Shown here one piece after another: positions 36,966 through 44,966 of a DNA stretch of 64,000 bases. The DNA is from Erythrobacter longus (lineage in GTDB: Bacteria > Pseudomonadota > Alphaproteobacteria > Sphingomonadales > Sphingomonadaceae), in contig NZ_JMIW01000004.1 in assembly GCF_000715015.1 (NCBI RefSeq), positions 62,001-126,000 on the forward strand, in the 5' to 3' direction. The notes below the pieces were generated by a model. That model was not told the origin of the DNA. It worked only from the letters and a program-made list of their open reading frames with translations, and ran no database searches. A program made the position numbers and the translations under genes. Numbering within the stretch: the first letter of the stretch is position 1; each line of letters opens with the position of its first letter.

Positions 36966-39696
36966 GAAAAAGCTCATCGAAGTCGCTATCCCGCTCGAGG
37001 CGATCAACGAAGCCTCCGCGCGCGAGAAGTCGATCCGTCATGGACACCCGTCGACCCTTCACCTTTGGTGGGCGCGCCGTCCTCTTGCTGCATGCCGCGC
37101 TGTCTTGTTCGCCCAGCTGGTCGATGACCCTTCGAGCAACCCCGAGGAATTTCCGACGCACGAGGCTCAGGAAGCTGAGCGCAAGCGGCTCTTTGCCATC
37201 ATCGAAGATCTGGTGAAGTGGGAGAATTCGACGAACGAAGAGGTCCTCGAAAAGGCACGAGCAGAGATACGTAATAGCTGTGGCGGTGAGCTTCCCCCTG
37301 TCTACGATCCCTTCTCGGGAGGAGGCTCGATTCCGCTTGAGGCGCAGAGGCTTGGTCTTCCTGCCTATGGCTCTGACCTAAATCCGGTCGCTGTCATGAT
37401 CGGGAAAGCCATGATCGAGATCCCACCGCAGTTTAAGGACGAGCCTGCGATCCATTCAGGCCCAAAGGAACGACAGTTTTATCGCAACGCTGAAGGGCTT
37501 GCCGAGGACGTCAAGTACTATGGAGAATGGATGCGCGATGAGGCATGGAAGCGCGTCTCGCACCTTTATCCCAAAGTCAAATTGCCTAAAAAATTTGGAG
37601 GTGGAGAGGCGACCGTAATCGCTTGGATCTGGGCTAGAACCGTTCCAAGCCCTAATCCAGCCCTGCCGGACCTTCAAACTCCATTGGTCCGTAATTTTCA
37701 TCTTCTCCGCAAAAAGGACCGAACTGTTTGGGTCGATGTCGTCGCTAACGACGAAAAGACTGACTATCACTTTGAAGTGCGCCACAATTCCGGACCAGTA
37801 CCGGGTCCAAACGTTGGGCGAACCGGTGCCGTTTGTGCAGTAACAGGCGAAGCAATCCCGCTAGCATACGTCCGCGAAAAAGCTCAGGCGGGACAAATGG
37901 GTCAACGACTGATGGCGGTCGTGGTCGAGACTCAGAGCGGCAGAGACTACATCTCACCCACTCCAGAAATGGAAAAAATTGCCCTCGAGGCTGAAAAATC
38001 ATGGCGGCCCGAAACGTTGATCCCGCTTAGGCATCGAAACTTCCAGACCCCGCTTTACGGTATGACAAAGTTTGGAGATGTGTTCACTAAAAGACAGCTC
38101 TGCTCAATAAATGCTTTTGTCGATACTTTGAAAGGCTTGGACCGAGAAATCCGAAATCGACCACAAAGTAATTTCAAGAGCGATGAACTCGATAAATACA
38201 TATCTTGTGTACGACTCTATCTTGCATTCGCCATCAGCAAAGCTCTAACGAGAAACTGCTCCCTAGCAATCTGGGAAACTGGCATGGGCAGACTGGCTGG
38301 GGCGTTAGGTAGACAAGCTTTGCCGATGCAATGGACGTTCGCAGAGACTAACCCATTCGCCGGAGCTGGCGGGGATATTGCCGGCACGGCCCTATCAGTT
38401 GCCGAAGTCTTAGATTCGATGACGTTTCTAGAAGCAGGCAGGGTTTTCCAGCATAATGCGTCAGAGAAGAATTCAATCGTTCAAAACTTCGTATTGTCCA
38501 CCGACCCCCCATACTATGACAACATAGAATATGCTGATTTGTCAGATTTTTTCTATGGATGGCTTCGTCGCAGCCTCAAGTCTGACTACCCAGATGTGAT
38601 GGGAGTTATATCTGTTCCTAAACAGGAGGAACTGGTGGCTAGCACTACTCGCTTTGGGGGTTCAGAGGCGGCCGAAGCTCATTTCATGTCCGGCATGACG
38701 GAAGCGATGACGACACTAGCTGCGCAGTCGTCGGGTGAGTTTCCAGCGGCCATTTTTTATGCATTCAAGCAATCTGAGATCGAAGAGGACGGGATATCCT
38801 CACCAGGTTGGAGTTCTTTCTTAGAGGCAGTCATTGCATCAGGCTTCAGCGTTGTCGGAACCTGGCCAGTAAGAACCGAAGCTGTTAACGCCCTTAAGAA
38901 GGGTATGAATGCTCTCGCGAATTCAGTCGTCTTAGTCTGCCGTAAGAAACGGGCAGAAGCTGAGACCATAACTCGCGCTGACTTTGTACGCGCTCTGAAG
39001 CGTGAGTTGCCCCCCTCGATCGCTGAGCTTCAAGCTGCAAGCATTGCACCCGCTGATATGCCACAGTCCGCCATTGGCCCGGGAATGGGAATCTTCTCGC
39101 GCTATAATGCCGTCTTAGAAGCTGACGACAAGCCAATGACAGTCAAAGCAGCCCTTCAACTTATTAATGCTGAGCTCGACGACTATTTGGGCGGCATCCA
39201 AGGTGAATTTGACGCGGACACCCGCTTTGCCATCACATGGTTTGAACAGAATGGGATGAAGGCAGGAGAATATGGGGCGGCAGACAACCTCGCCCGAGCC
39301 CGAGGTATTTCTGTAGAGAGCGTGAGGCACGCAGGAATCGTAGAAAGCGCAGCAGGGAAGGTGCGCCTCATCCCTCGTGAGGAGTTAGATGCAAATTGGG
39401 AGCCCACAGAAGATGACCATCTTACGATCTGGGAATGTTTGCAGCATCTTCTCAGGTTACATGAGGAAGGCGGACTTTCCTGGGAAACCGTCCGCATGAT
39501 GAGGATGATTGGAGCAAGAGCAGAGGCCGCAAAAGACCTCGCCTATTGCCTCTACGATATCAGCGCGAACAAGCGAAAGGATGCCAAAGAGGCGACTGCC
39601 TACAACGCGATTATTGCTGATTGGACCGAACTTAGTCGCGAAGCCGCGAAAATCCACGACACTCGCCGCGACGGCCAAGCAGCATTCGATCTTTAA
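36949..39696 (+). CDS. DUF1156-type DNA methyltransferase
   Basis: This 915-residue protein starts with the DUF1156 signature (IPLEAINEASAREKSIRHGH then LHLWWARRPLAACRAVLFAQ). A methyltransferase motif I follows, DPFSGGGSIPLEAQRLG (from about residue 120), and motif IV TDPPYYDNIEYADLSDFF (about 518-535). The DPPY motif marks N6-adenine or N4-cytosine methylation. It probably marks host DNA as self. The part between and after the motifs (about 37560-39650) has clearly lower GC and different codon use than the ends, as if swapped. I prefer the ATG at 36949; a TTG two codons earlier is possible. It overlaps the ATPase gene. Confidence 0.9.
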   Translation: MTKTYKKKLIEVAIPLEAINEASAREKSIRHGHPSTLHLWWARRPLAACRAVLFAQLVDDPSSNPEEFPTHEAQEAERKRLFAIIEDLVKWENSTNEEVLEKARAEIRNSCGGELPPVYDPFSGGGSIPLEAQRLGLPAYGSDLNPVAVMIGKAMIEIPPQFKDEPAIHSGPKERQFYRNAEGLAEDVKYYGEWMRDEAWKRVSHLYPKVKLPKKFGGGEATVIAWIWARTVPSPNPALPDLQTPLVRNFHLLRKKDRTVWVDVVANDEKTDYHFEVRHNSGPVPGPNVGRTGAVCAVTGEAIPLAYVREKAQAGQMGQRLMAVVVETQSGRDYISPTPEMEKIALEAEKSWRPETLIPLRHRNFQTPLYGMTKFGDVFTKRQLCSINAFVDTLKGLDREIRNRPQSNFKSDELDKYISCVRLYLAFAISKALTRNCSLAIWETGMGRLAGALGRQALPMQWTFAETNPFAGAGGDIAGTALSVAEVLDSMTFLEAGRVFQHNASEKNSIVQNFVLSTDPPYYDNIEYADLSDFFYGWLRRSLKSDYPDVMGVISVPKQEELVASTTRFGGSEAAEAHFMSGMTEAMTTLAAQSSGEFPAAIFYAFKQSEIEEDGISSPGWSSFLEAVIASGFSVVGTWPVRTEAVNALKKGMNALANSVVLVCRKKRAEAETITRADFVRALKRELPPSIAELQAASIAPADMPQSAIGPGMGIFSRYNAVLEADDKPMTVKAALQLINAELDDYLGGIQGEFDADTRFAITWFEQNGMKAGEYGAADNLARARGISVESVRHAGIVESAAGKVRLIPREELDANWEPTEDDHLTIWECLQHLLRLHEEGGLSWETVRMMRMIGARAEAAKDLAYCLYDISANKRKDAKEATAYNAIIADWTELSREAAKIHDTRRDGQAAFDL

Positions 39697-39707
39697 GGTA
39701 AGCGACC

Positions 39708-42700
39708 ATGGCAAAGACTACCCGTCAATATGTATTCGAAGGGATGGAGCTTCTTCCAGAGGCACTAATCCCCTTCGTGGAAAAGCGCCTCGAGAATTCG
39801 CTCAAAGGACATTGGCAGCTCGAGGTTGTCGATCGTGTCAATGGTCTGAAGTCGAATTCGAAAGGCGATGTAGCGTGGGATCAGGCTTCCCTCCTGAAGA
39901 CCATGATGTTCATGTGGAAGGAGGCTTTCGCCACTGTCCTTGGCCATCCTGAGCGATCTTACGTTTCGGAGCTTCTCGATGTGCGGAACAAATTGTCGCA
40001 CAATGAGACCTTCACGTACGACGACGCCGAACGCGCACTCGACACAATGCGGCGTCTCATGGAGGCCATCAGCGCAGGCGAGACCGCAGCAGAAATCTCG
40101 AAGATGCGCGAAACAATCTTGCGCACCAAATATGCAGAGCTGCAACGCAATGAGGAGCGGCGCAAAACACAGCGACTCAATATCTCTGTCGAGACCGTGG
40201 CTGGCCTCCTTCCTTGGCGTGAAGTCGTCGAACCTCATCAGGATGTAGCCACCGGTGAATTCCAACAGGCAGAATTCGCAGCTGATCTAGGCAAGGTCCA
40301 CGCTGGCAGCGCTCCCTCGGAATACAGCAATCCCAAGGAGTTCTTCAGCCGAACCTATCTTACGGATGGATTGAGCACGCTTCTGGTCGGCGCAGCGAAG
40401 CGACTTTCGCAAAATGGCGGTGATCCGGTCGTCGAACTGCAGACAAACTTTGGCGGCGGCAAGACGCACTCAATGCTCGCGCTTTACCATATGGTCGGCG
40501 AGACCCCAGCTCAGGATTTGCCAGGGCTGGATCAGCTTCTGTCGAAGAGCGAGCTCACCGTGCCCCCGAAAGTCAATCGGGCAGTTCTTGTTGGAACCTC
40601 GCGTGGCCCGCAAGACGTATTGAAAGTCGCAGGTGGTCGGGAAATCCGGACAACTTGGGGCGAGCTTGCCTGGCAGCTGGGCGGCGCTGAAGCCTTCGAT
40701 ATGGTCGCCGACAATGACGCAAACGGCATCGCGCCTGGATCGAACCTGCTCGAAGCGATCTTCAAGAAGTGCGCACCGTGCCTGATCCTAATCGACGAAT
40801 GGGTCGCTTACCTTCGTCAGATCTACAAGGTCGAGAGCCTTCCTTCGGGCTCGTTCGATGCGAACCTTTCCTTCGTTCAATCGCTCACCGAAGCGGTCAA
40901 GGCCAGCCCGGGCACACTGCTTGTGGCTTCGTTGCCCGCGTCACAGATCGAGGTCGGGGGCGAAGGTGGCCAAGAAGCCTTGGCACGCCTCAAGCAGACC
41001 TTTTCTCGTGTCGAATCTTCTTGGCGCCCTGCCTCACAAGAGGAGAGCTACGAGATTGTACGACGTCGGCTCTTCAAGGAAATCCCTGGCGATAGGCACC
41101 ACCACAAAGACAACACACTCAAACAATTCGCGAAGCTGTATCGAGAAAACTCGAACGATTTCCCTCAGGGCTGCTCAGACGAGGATTATCGCCGCAAGCT
41201 CGAGAAGGCCTACCCAATCCACCCCGAGTTGTTCGACCAGCTTTACACCAGTTGGGGTTCGCTCGAAAAATTCCAGCGTACGCGAGGTGTATTGCGGCTC
41301 ATGGCGCAGGTCATCCATGAGCTTTGGATGAGCAACGATCCCTCGGTCATGATCATGCCCGGCAGTGTGGGTATCAGTTCATCACGCGTCGAACCGGAGC
41401 TGCTACACTACCTAGACGTCAATTGGCAGTCGATCATCGCGGGAGACGTCGACGGTGCCAGCTCAACGCCATACAAGATCGACCAGTCGGCACCCAACCT
41501 TAACCGGTATTCGGCAACCCGACGCGTGGCGCGAGCGGTTTTCATGGGCTCAGCACCTACCTATCAGGAGGAAAACCGCGGACTTGACGACAAGCAGATC
41601 AACCTGGGCGTCGTACAGCCTGGTGAGCGACCAGCAATCTTCGGTGATGCCCTTCGTCGCCTAACGAACCAGGCCAAGTTCATGCACAGCGATCTCGGTC
41701 GCTACTGGTATTCGATGACCGCGAGCCTGAACCGGCTCGCAGCCGATCGCGCCAACCAGCTGGAAGACGCACTGATCTTGGTCACGATCGATCAGGAGCT
41801 CACCAAATACGTCAATGGCATCGCAGATCGAGGGCACTTCGATGCTGTTCAAGTTGCACCTGCATCATCGGCCGAAGTGCCCGATGAAACGGGTGGAGTT
41901 CGCGCAGTCGTCTTGGGTGTGTCTCATGCACACAACGCTCGCGAAGGGTCCGATGCTCAAGTCGAAGCTAAGGACATCCTGATGCAGCGCGGTTCTACGC
42001 CGCGCGTTTATCGCAACACTTTGGTATTTTTGAGCGCGGAAGCGCGGCAACTCGATGGGTTGAAAGACGCGGTTCGGTCGGCCCTCGCTTGGGAGTCGAT
42101 CGTCAAGGACGACAAGCGCCTCGATTTGAAGAAGAGCGACATTGCCTTGGCGGAAGCGAAGCTGAGCGAAGCCAAGGACACAATGAAAACACGACTTCGC
42201 GAATGTTGGTGCTATCTTATCTACCCCCATCAGGAAGATGCGCAGTCTGACATCGAATGGTCGTCGAGCAAAATTCCAGCGCAGGATGGGCTCTTGTCCA
42301 GAGCCAGCAAGAAACTTGCGAGCGATGAGGGACTCTTGCCAGAGTTGGGTCCGACGAGGCTGGACCGCGATCTACAACGCTACATCTGGAACGGCAAACC
42401 GCACTTGCTATTGCGGGATCTGTGGGAATATTTGAACCGGTACACCTACCTCCCCCGACTGAAGGACCAATCGGTCCTCGTTAAGGCCGTCCAAGCGGCC
42501 GTCTCAGGGATGCTTCCAGGTCCGTTTGCCTATGCCGAGAAGTGGGATGAAAGCTCCGAAAGCTATCTTGGACTCTTGATCGACAAGGCGACAAGTCCGC
42601 ACATTGTTGTGGATCGCGACAGTATCATTATCAAGCCGGATGTTGCCCAGGCCCATCGCCCTGTTCCGGCCAAGCCAGGCGAACCCGCAACCGAGGGCGG

Positions 42701-43010
42701 TACTCCTGGTGGCGAAGCTGATCCCACCACGGATGAAGGCAAAAAGACTGCCAAGACAGAGCCCGATGACAAAGAAACACTCCCGACCCGCTTCGTCGGA
42801 ACGGTCATGATTTCTCCGGATCGGCCGGCCCGAGACATCCATCAGATTGTCGAAGCTATTGTCGAACAGCTTACTACTATCCCAGGTAGCGAAGTGACGC
42901 TGAAGCTCGAGATAGAGGCCGAGGTCGCAAGCGGCCTTGATCGGTCCAAAGTCCGGACTTTGATGGAGAACGCGGCAACTCTCGGCTTTATCGACAAGGA
43001 CATACGTTGA
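39708..43010 (+). CDS. DUF499 AAA-type ATPase
   Basis: This 1100-residue DUF499 protein has Walker A in LQTNFGGGKTHSMLALYHM (about residues 244-262) and Walker B in CLILIDEWVAYLRQ (about 358-371), plus a helical N-terminal region. A Pro/Gly/Lys linker near residue 1000 (AKPGEPATEGGTPGGEAD) leads to a small C-terminal domain. DUF499 proteins accompany DUF1156 methylases in defence islands, and the biochemical role is not settled. It is the last gene of the operon, 11 bases after the methylase, with AAGG upstream. A coordinating motor or sensor for the helicase and methylase is a reasonable inference. Confidence 0.9.
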   Translation: MAKTTRQYVFEGMELLPEALIPFVEKRLENSLKGHWQLEVVDRVNGLKSNSKGDVAWDQASLLKTMMFMWKEAFATVLGHPERSYVSELLDVRNKLSHNETFTYDDAERALDTMRRLMEAISAGETAAEISKMRETILRTKYAELQRNEERRKTQRLNISVETVAGLLPWREVVEPHQDVATGEFQQAEFAADLGKVHAGSAPSEYSNPKEFFSRTYLTDGLSTLLVGAAKRLSQNGGDPVVELQTNFGGGKTHSMLALYHMVGETPAQDLPGLDQLLSKSELTVPPKVNRAVLVGTSRGPQDVLKVAGGREIRTTWGELAWQLGGAEAFDMVADNDANGIAPGSNLLEAIFKKCAPCLILIDEWVAYLRQIYKVESLPSGSFDANLSFVQSLTEAVKASPGTLLVASLPASQIEVGGEGGQEALARLKQTFSRVESSWRPASQEESYEIVRRRLFKEIPGDRHHHKDNTLKQFAKLYRENSNDFPQGCSDEDYRRKLEKAYPIHPELFDQLYTSWGSLEKFQRTRGVLRLMAQVIHELWMSNDPSVMIMPGSVGISSSRVEPELLHYLDVNWQSIIAGDVDGASSTPYKIDQSAPNLNRYSATRRVARAVFMGSAPTYQEENRGLDDKQINLGVVQPGERPAIFGDALRRLTNQAKFMHSDLGRYWYSMTASLNRLAADRANQLEDALILVTIDQELTKYVNGIADRGHFDAVQVAPASSAEVPDETGGVRAVVLGVSHAHNAREGSDAQVEAKDILMQRGSTPRVYRNTLVFLSAEARQLDGLKDAVRSALAWESIVKDDKRLDLKKSDIALAEAKLSEAKDTMKTRLRECWCYLIYPHQEDAQSDIEWSSSKIPAQDGLLSRASKKLASDEGLLPELGPTRLDRDLQRYIWNGKPHLLLRDLWEYLNRYTYLPRLKDQSVLVKAVQAAVSGMLPGPFAYAEKWDESSESYLGLLIDKATSPHIVVDRDSIIIKPDVAQAHRPVPAKPGEPATEGGTPGGEADPTTDEGKKTAKTEPDDKETLPTRFVGTVMISPDRPARDIHQIVEAIVEQLTTIPGSEVTLKLEIEAEVASGLDRSKVRTLMENAATLGFIDKDIR

Positions 43011-43047
43011 ACAAGATATCCTGACGGTGTGGGCGCTAACTGCCGGG

Positions 43048-43227
43048 TCAGCCAGTAGGCCGATCAGCAAGGTAGCGCTCCACCTTCTCGATAGTCCTTC
43101 TGCGCGGCCTGCGGCCTGCTCTCAAGTCAAGAACGAACCGAGGGTCGCCCACCGCACGCCGACCGAACCGCGTCGCCGACATGTGCGATTCCTTGAGATG
43201 ACGCTCTATCCTGTCCAATAACTTCAT
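43048..43227 (-). CDS. 59-residue basic protein divergent from S24 repressor
   Basis: This small gene encodes 59 residues, starting MKLLDRIERHLKESHMSATR and continuing FGRRAVGDPRFVLDLRAGRR. Proteins with this pattern (short helix-turn-helix-like, strongly basic) are common in sphingomonads and often lie next to LexA-like genes; this is recalled, not searched. Function is unknown; small DNA-binding or regulatory roles are plausible. It starts 27 bases from the SOS box and is divergent from the S24 repressor, so both may be SOS-controlled. Upstream GAGAAAG is a weak ribosome site. The overlapping plus-strand frame looks spurious. Confidence 0.7.
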   Translation of the reverse strand: MKLLDRIERHLKESHMSATRFGRRAVGDPRFVLDLRAGRRPRRRTIEKVERYLADRPTG

Positions 43228-43254
43228 GGCTTTCTCGACTCACTCAAGACTTGT

Positions 43255-43269
43255 GTTCTTGTTTTGTTC
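43255..43269. promoter_or_regulatory. SOS box, GTTC-N7-GTTC
   Basis: GTTCTTGTTTTGTTC is an exact GTTC-N7-GTTC direct repeat, the LexA operator type of alphaproteobacteria. It lies in the 111-base gap between the small minus-strand gene and the S24 repressor gene, close to where either promoter would be. Either the host LexA or the local LexA-like protein may bind it. Confidence 0.72.
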
Positions 43270-43338
43270 TTAGTAGGAAGGTTCCATCGAGTCTAGGAGA
43301 TTTCCTTCATTCCTCAGACCGTCAGCAGGAATTAGACA

Positions 43339-43974
43339 ATGGAACATGTCAGAGAGGAGCTTGACCGGCTGATCCAGCAGCGACGGCTCGGCTATTCGGC
43401 TATTTCGCGGTTGATCGGACGTAATTCGTCCTACATCCAGCAATTCATCAAGCGCGGCTCACCGCGCAAACTCGATGACGATGATAGACGCGTCCTTGCG
43501 AGCTTCTTCGGTGTTGACGAACAAGCCCTCGGTGGCCCGCCCGCACCGATACGCGACGGGCTGATCGAAATTCCGGTGCTGAATGTGGATGCGTCGGCAG
43601 GCTTTGGAGCGATTGCCGAAAGCGAGACTGCCCATACCCGTTTCGGGTTCGATGAGCGCTGGCTCGCCGCGCTGACGCGGGCAAAGAGCGCCAGCCTCTC
43701 GATCATCCATGTTTTGGGGGACTCCATGGAGCCGACACTTAGTGATGGCGACGAAGTGCTGGTCGATGCATCGGACGAGGGTTCAAGGCTGCGTGACGGT
43801 ATCTACGTTCTGCGGGCCGATGACGCTTTGGTGGTCAAACGCGTGACGCTCAAGCCCGGCGGACGCAAGATTACTATCAGCAGCGACAACGCGGCCTATC
43901 CCAGCTGGGACGATGTCGACCGGTGCGAGATCCAGGTGGTCGGCCGTGTGATCTGGTTTGGTCGGGCGGTCTAA
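43339..43974 (+). CDS. LexA-like S24 repressor with helix-turn-helix
   Basis: The 211-residue protein joins an N-terminal DNA-binding domain (RRLGYSAISRLIGRNSSYIQ) to a C-terminal S24 peptidase. The catalytic Ser129 is in HVLGDSMEPT and Lys167 in VVKRVTLKPG. An Ala87-Gly88 bond in VDASAGFG fits a self-cleavage site, as in LexA and phage CI. Such repressors are cleaved when RecA is active, releasing genes of mobile elements. The neighbouring SOS box and the conjugation genes suggest a switch of element behaviour after DNA damage (inference). It stands alone, converging on the HNH gene. Confidence 0.88.
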   Translation: MEHVREELDRLIQQRRLGYSAISRLIGRNSSYIQQFIKRGSPRKLDDDDRRVLASFFGVDEQALGGPPAPIRDGLIEIPVLNVDASAGFGAIAESETAHTRFGFDERWLAALTRAKSASLSIIHVLGDSMEPTLSDGDEVLVDASDEGSRLRDGIYVLRADDALVVKRVTLKPGGRKITISSDNAAYPSWDDVDRCEIQVVGRVIWFGRAV

Positions 43975-43985
43975 TCCTCGAACAT

Positions 43986-44960
43986 TCAGAAACCGGCAAA
44001 GCGCGCGCGATGCTTTGCAACAAAGTCGGGACGCGGATGATCTTTGGGGTCAGTCGGCAGTCTGATCTGCTGGCCTGACGGGGGAAACAGCGTCAGCAAC
44101 TCGGATGGCACCTTGTTGTGCGACACGAGCAGGCACAAATTGTCGTCGAAGCTGATAAGGTGACGATCAAACAACCAGTGCGCTGTTGCGGAGAGCGCCA
44201 CACCATTGGGCACGATGTCAGGGCCGCCATCAGCGACGGACCAGATGTGAGCCGCCTGCGCTTCTGCTTTCCCGCCACCATTGACGATCCGCAAACCCGT
44301 GACGGCACAGGTGCTGTCGTAGGCATCGAGAACATGGTTGCGGAAAGCGGCCGATCGGATCTTCTTGTTCACAAGGATCTGCTCGATCCGGCGCTCGCCA
44401 AATTCTTCGGCCAGCAGTCCCGCAGTTGCATCATCAATGTACCGCTCGTCGAGCTCAAGTCTAATCCGGTTGTCCGGATCCAGCGTCTCGCAAAGGCCCT
44501 TGTTGACGATGGCAACAAAATCGTCGCTATCGAGCGTGCGCACCGATTTGCCGCGCAGCGTCCTTCCTGCATCGCCCGGACGGGCCATCTCGCGCAAGAT
44601 ACGCTCGGCAAAGCGTCCGTCCGTGTCGCGATAGGCAACCGCATCATCGAAGGGTAGATAGTCCCTGACGCGCGCGTAGTAATGGGTTGGATCGGTCTCA
44701 TCGGGATCGATCCGCTCAACGAATGCGGTCGCGATGTAGGCCATCCGGCCGCCGGAAACGCGGGTCTCACGGTAGAGTATCCAATCGTTCTCGAGCTGCT
44801 TGGCTTCGGACAGATATTGCGAGGGGAAATGATACCGCTCGGTGATGAGGTCGTCGTAGCGCGAATTGCCGCTGATTTCGAACACGCCCTTCACTGACGA
44901 CACTCCGCATTTCCCGTTTGAATGCATCGTGCCTGGTAAGACCAGCTCCGTCCAGGCCAT
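43986..44960 (-). CDS. HNH endonuclease, restriction-type
   Basis: The C-terminal third carries an HNH fold: CAVTGLRIVNGGGKAEAQAAH, then IWSVADGGPDIVPNGVALS and HWLFDRHLISFDDN, the layout of predicted restriction endonucleases. The N-terminal part (SRYDDLITERYHFPSQYL and THYYARVRDYLPFD) recalls modified-base-reading PUA-like domains, so it may cut modified DNA; this is an inference. It follows the relaxase by six bases in the mobilisation operon. The start is uncertain: the ATG at 44960 is given, but a GTG at 44894 has a better ribosome site (GGAG, eight bases). Confidence 0.82.
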   Translation of the reverse strand: MAWTELVLPGTMHSNGKCGVSSVKGVFEISGNSRYDDLITERYHFPSQYLSEAKQLENDWILYRETRVSGGRMAYIATAFVERIDPDETDPTHYYARVRDYLPFDDAVAYRDTDGRFAERILREMARPGDAGRTLRGKSVRTLDSDDFVAIVNKGLCETLDPDNRIRLELDERYIDDATAGLLAEEFGERRIEQILVNKKIRSAAFRNHVLDAYDSTCAVTGLRIVNGGGKAEAQAAHIWSVADGGPDIVPNGVALSATAHWLFDRHLISFDDNLCLLVSHNKVPSELLTLFPPSGQQIRLPTDPKDHPRPDFVAKHRARFAGF

Positions 44961-44966
44961 CAAACA

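Noticed and set aside
16298..43010. Classical DISARM or BREX assignment
   Set aside because: No DrmA/DrmB (DUF1998) proteins, no PglZ, BrxC or BrxL are visible; a WYL regulator alone does not show BREX.
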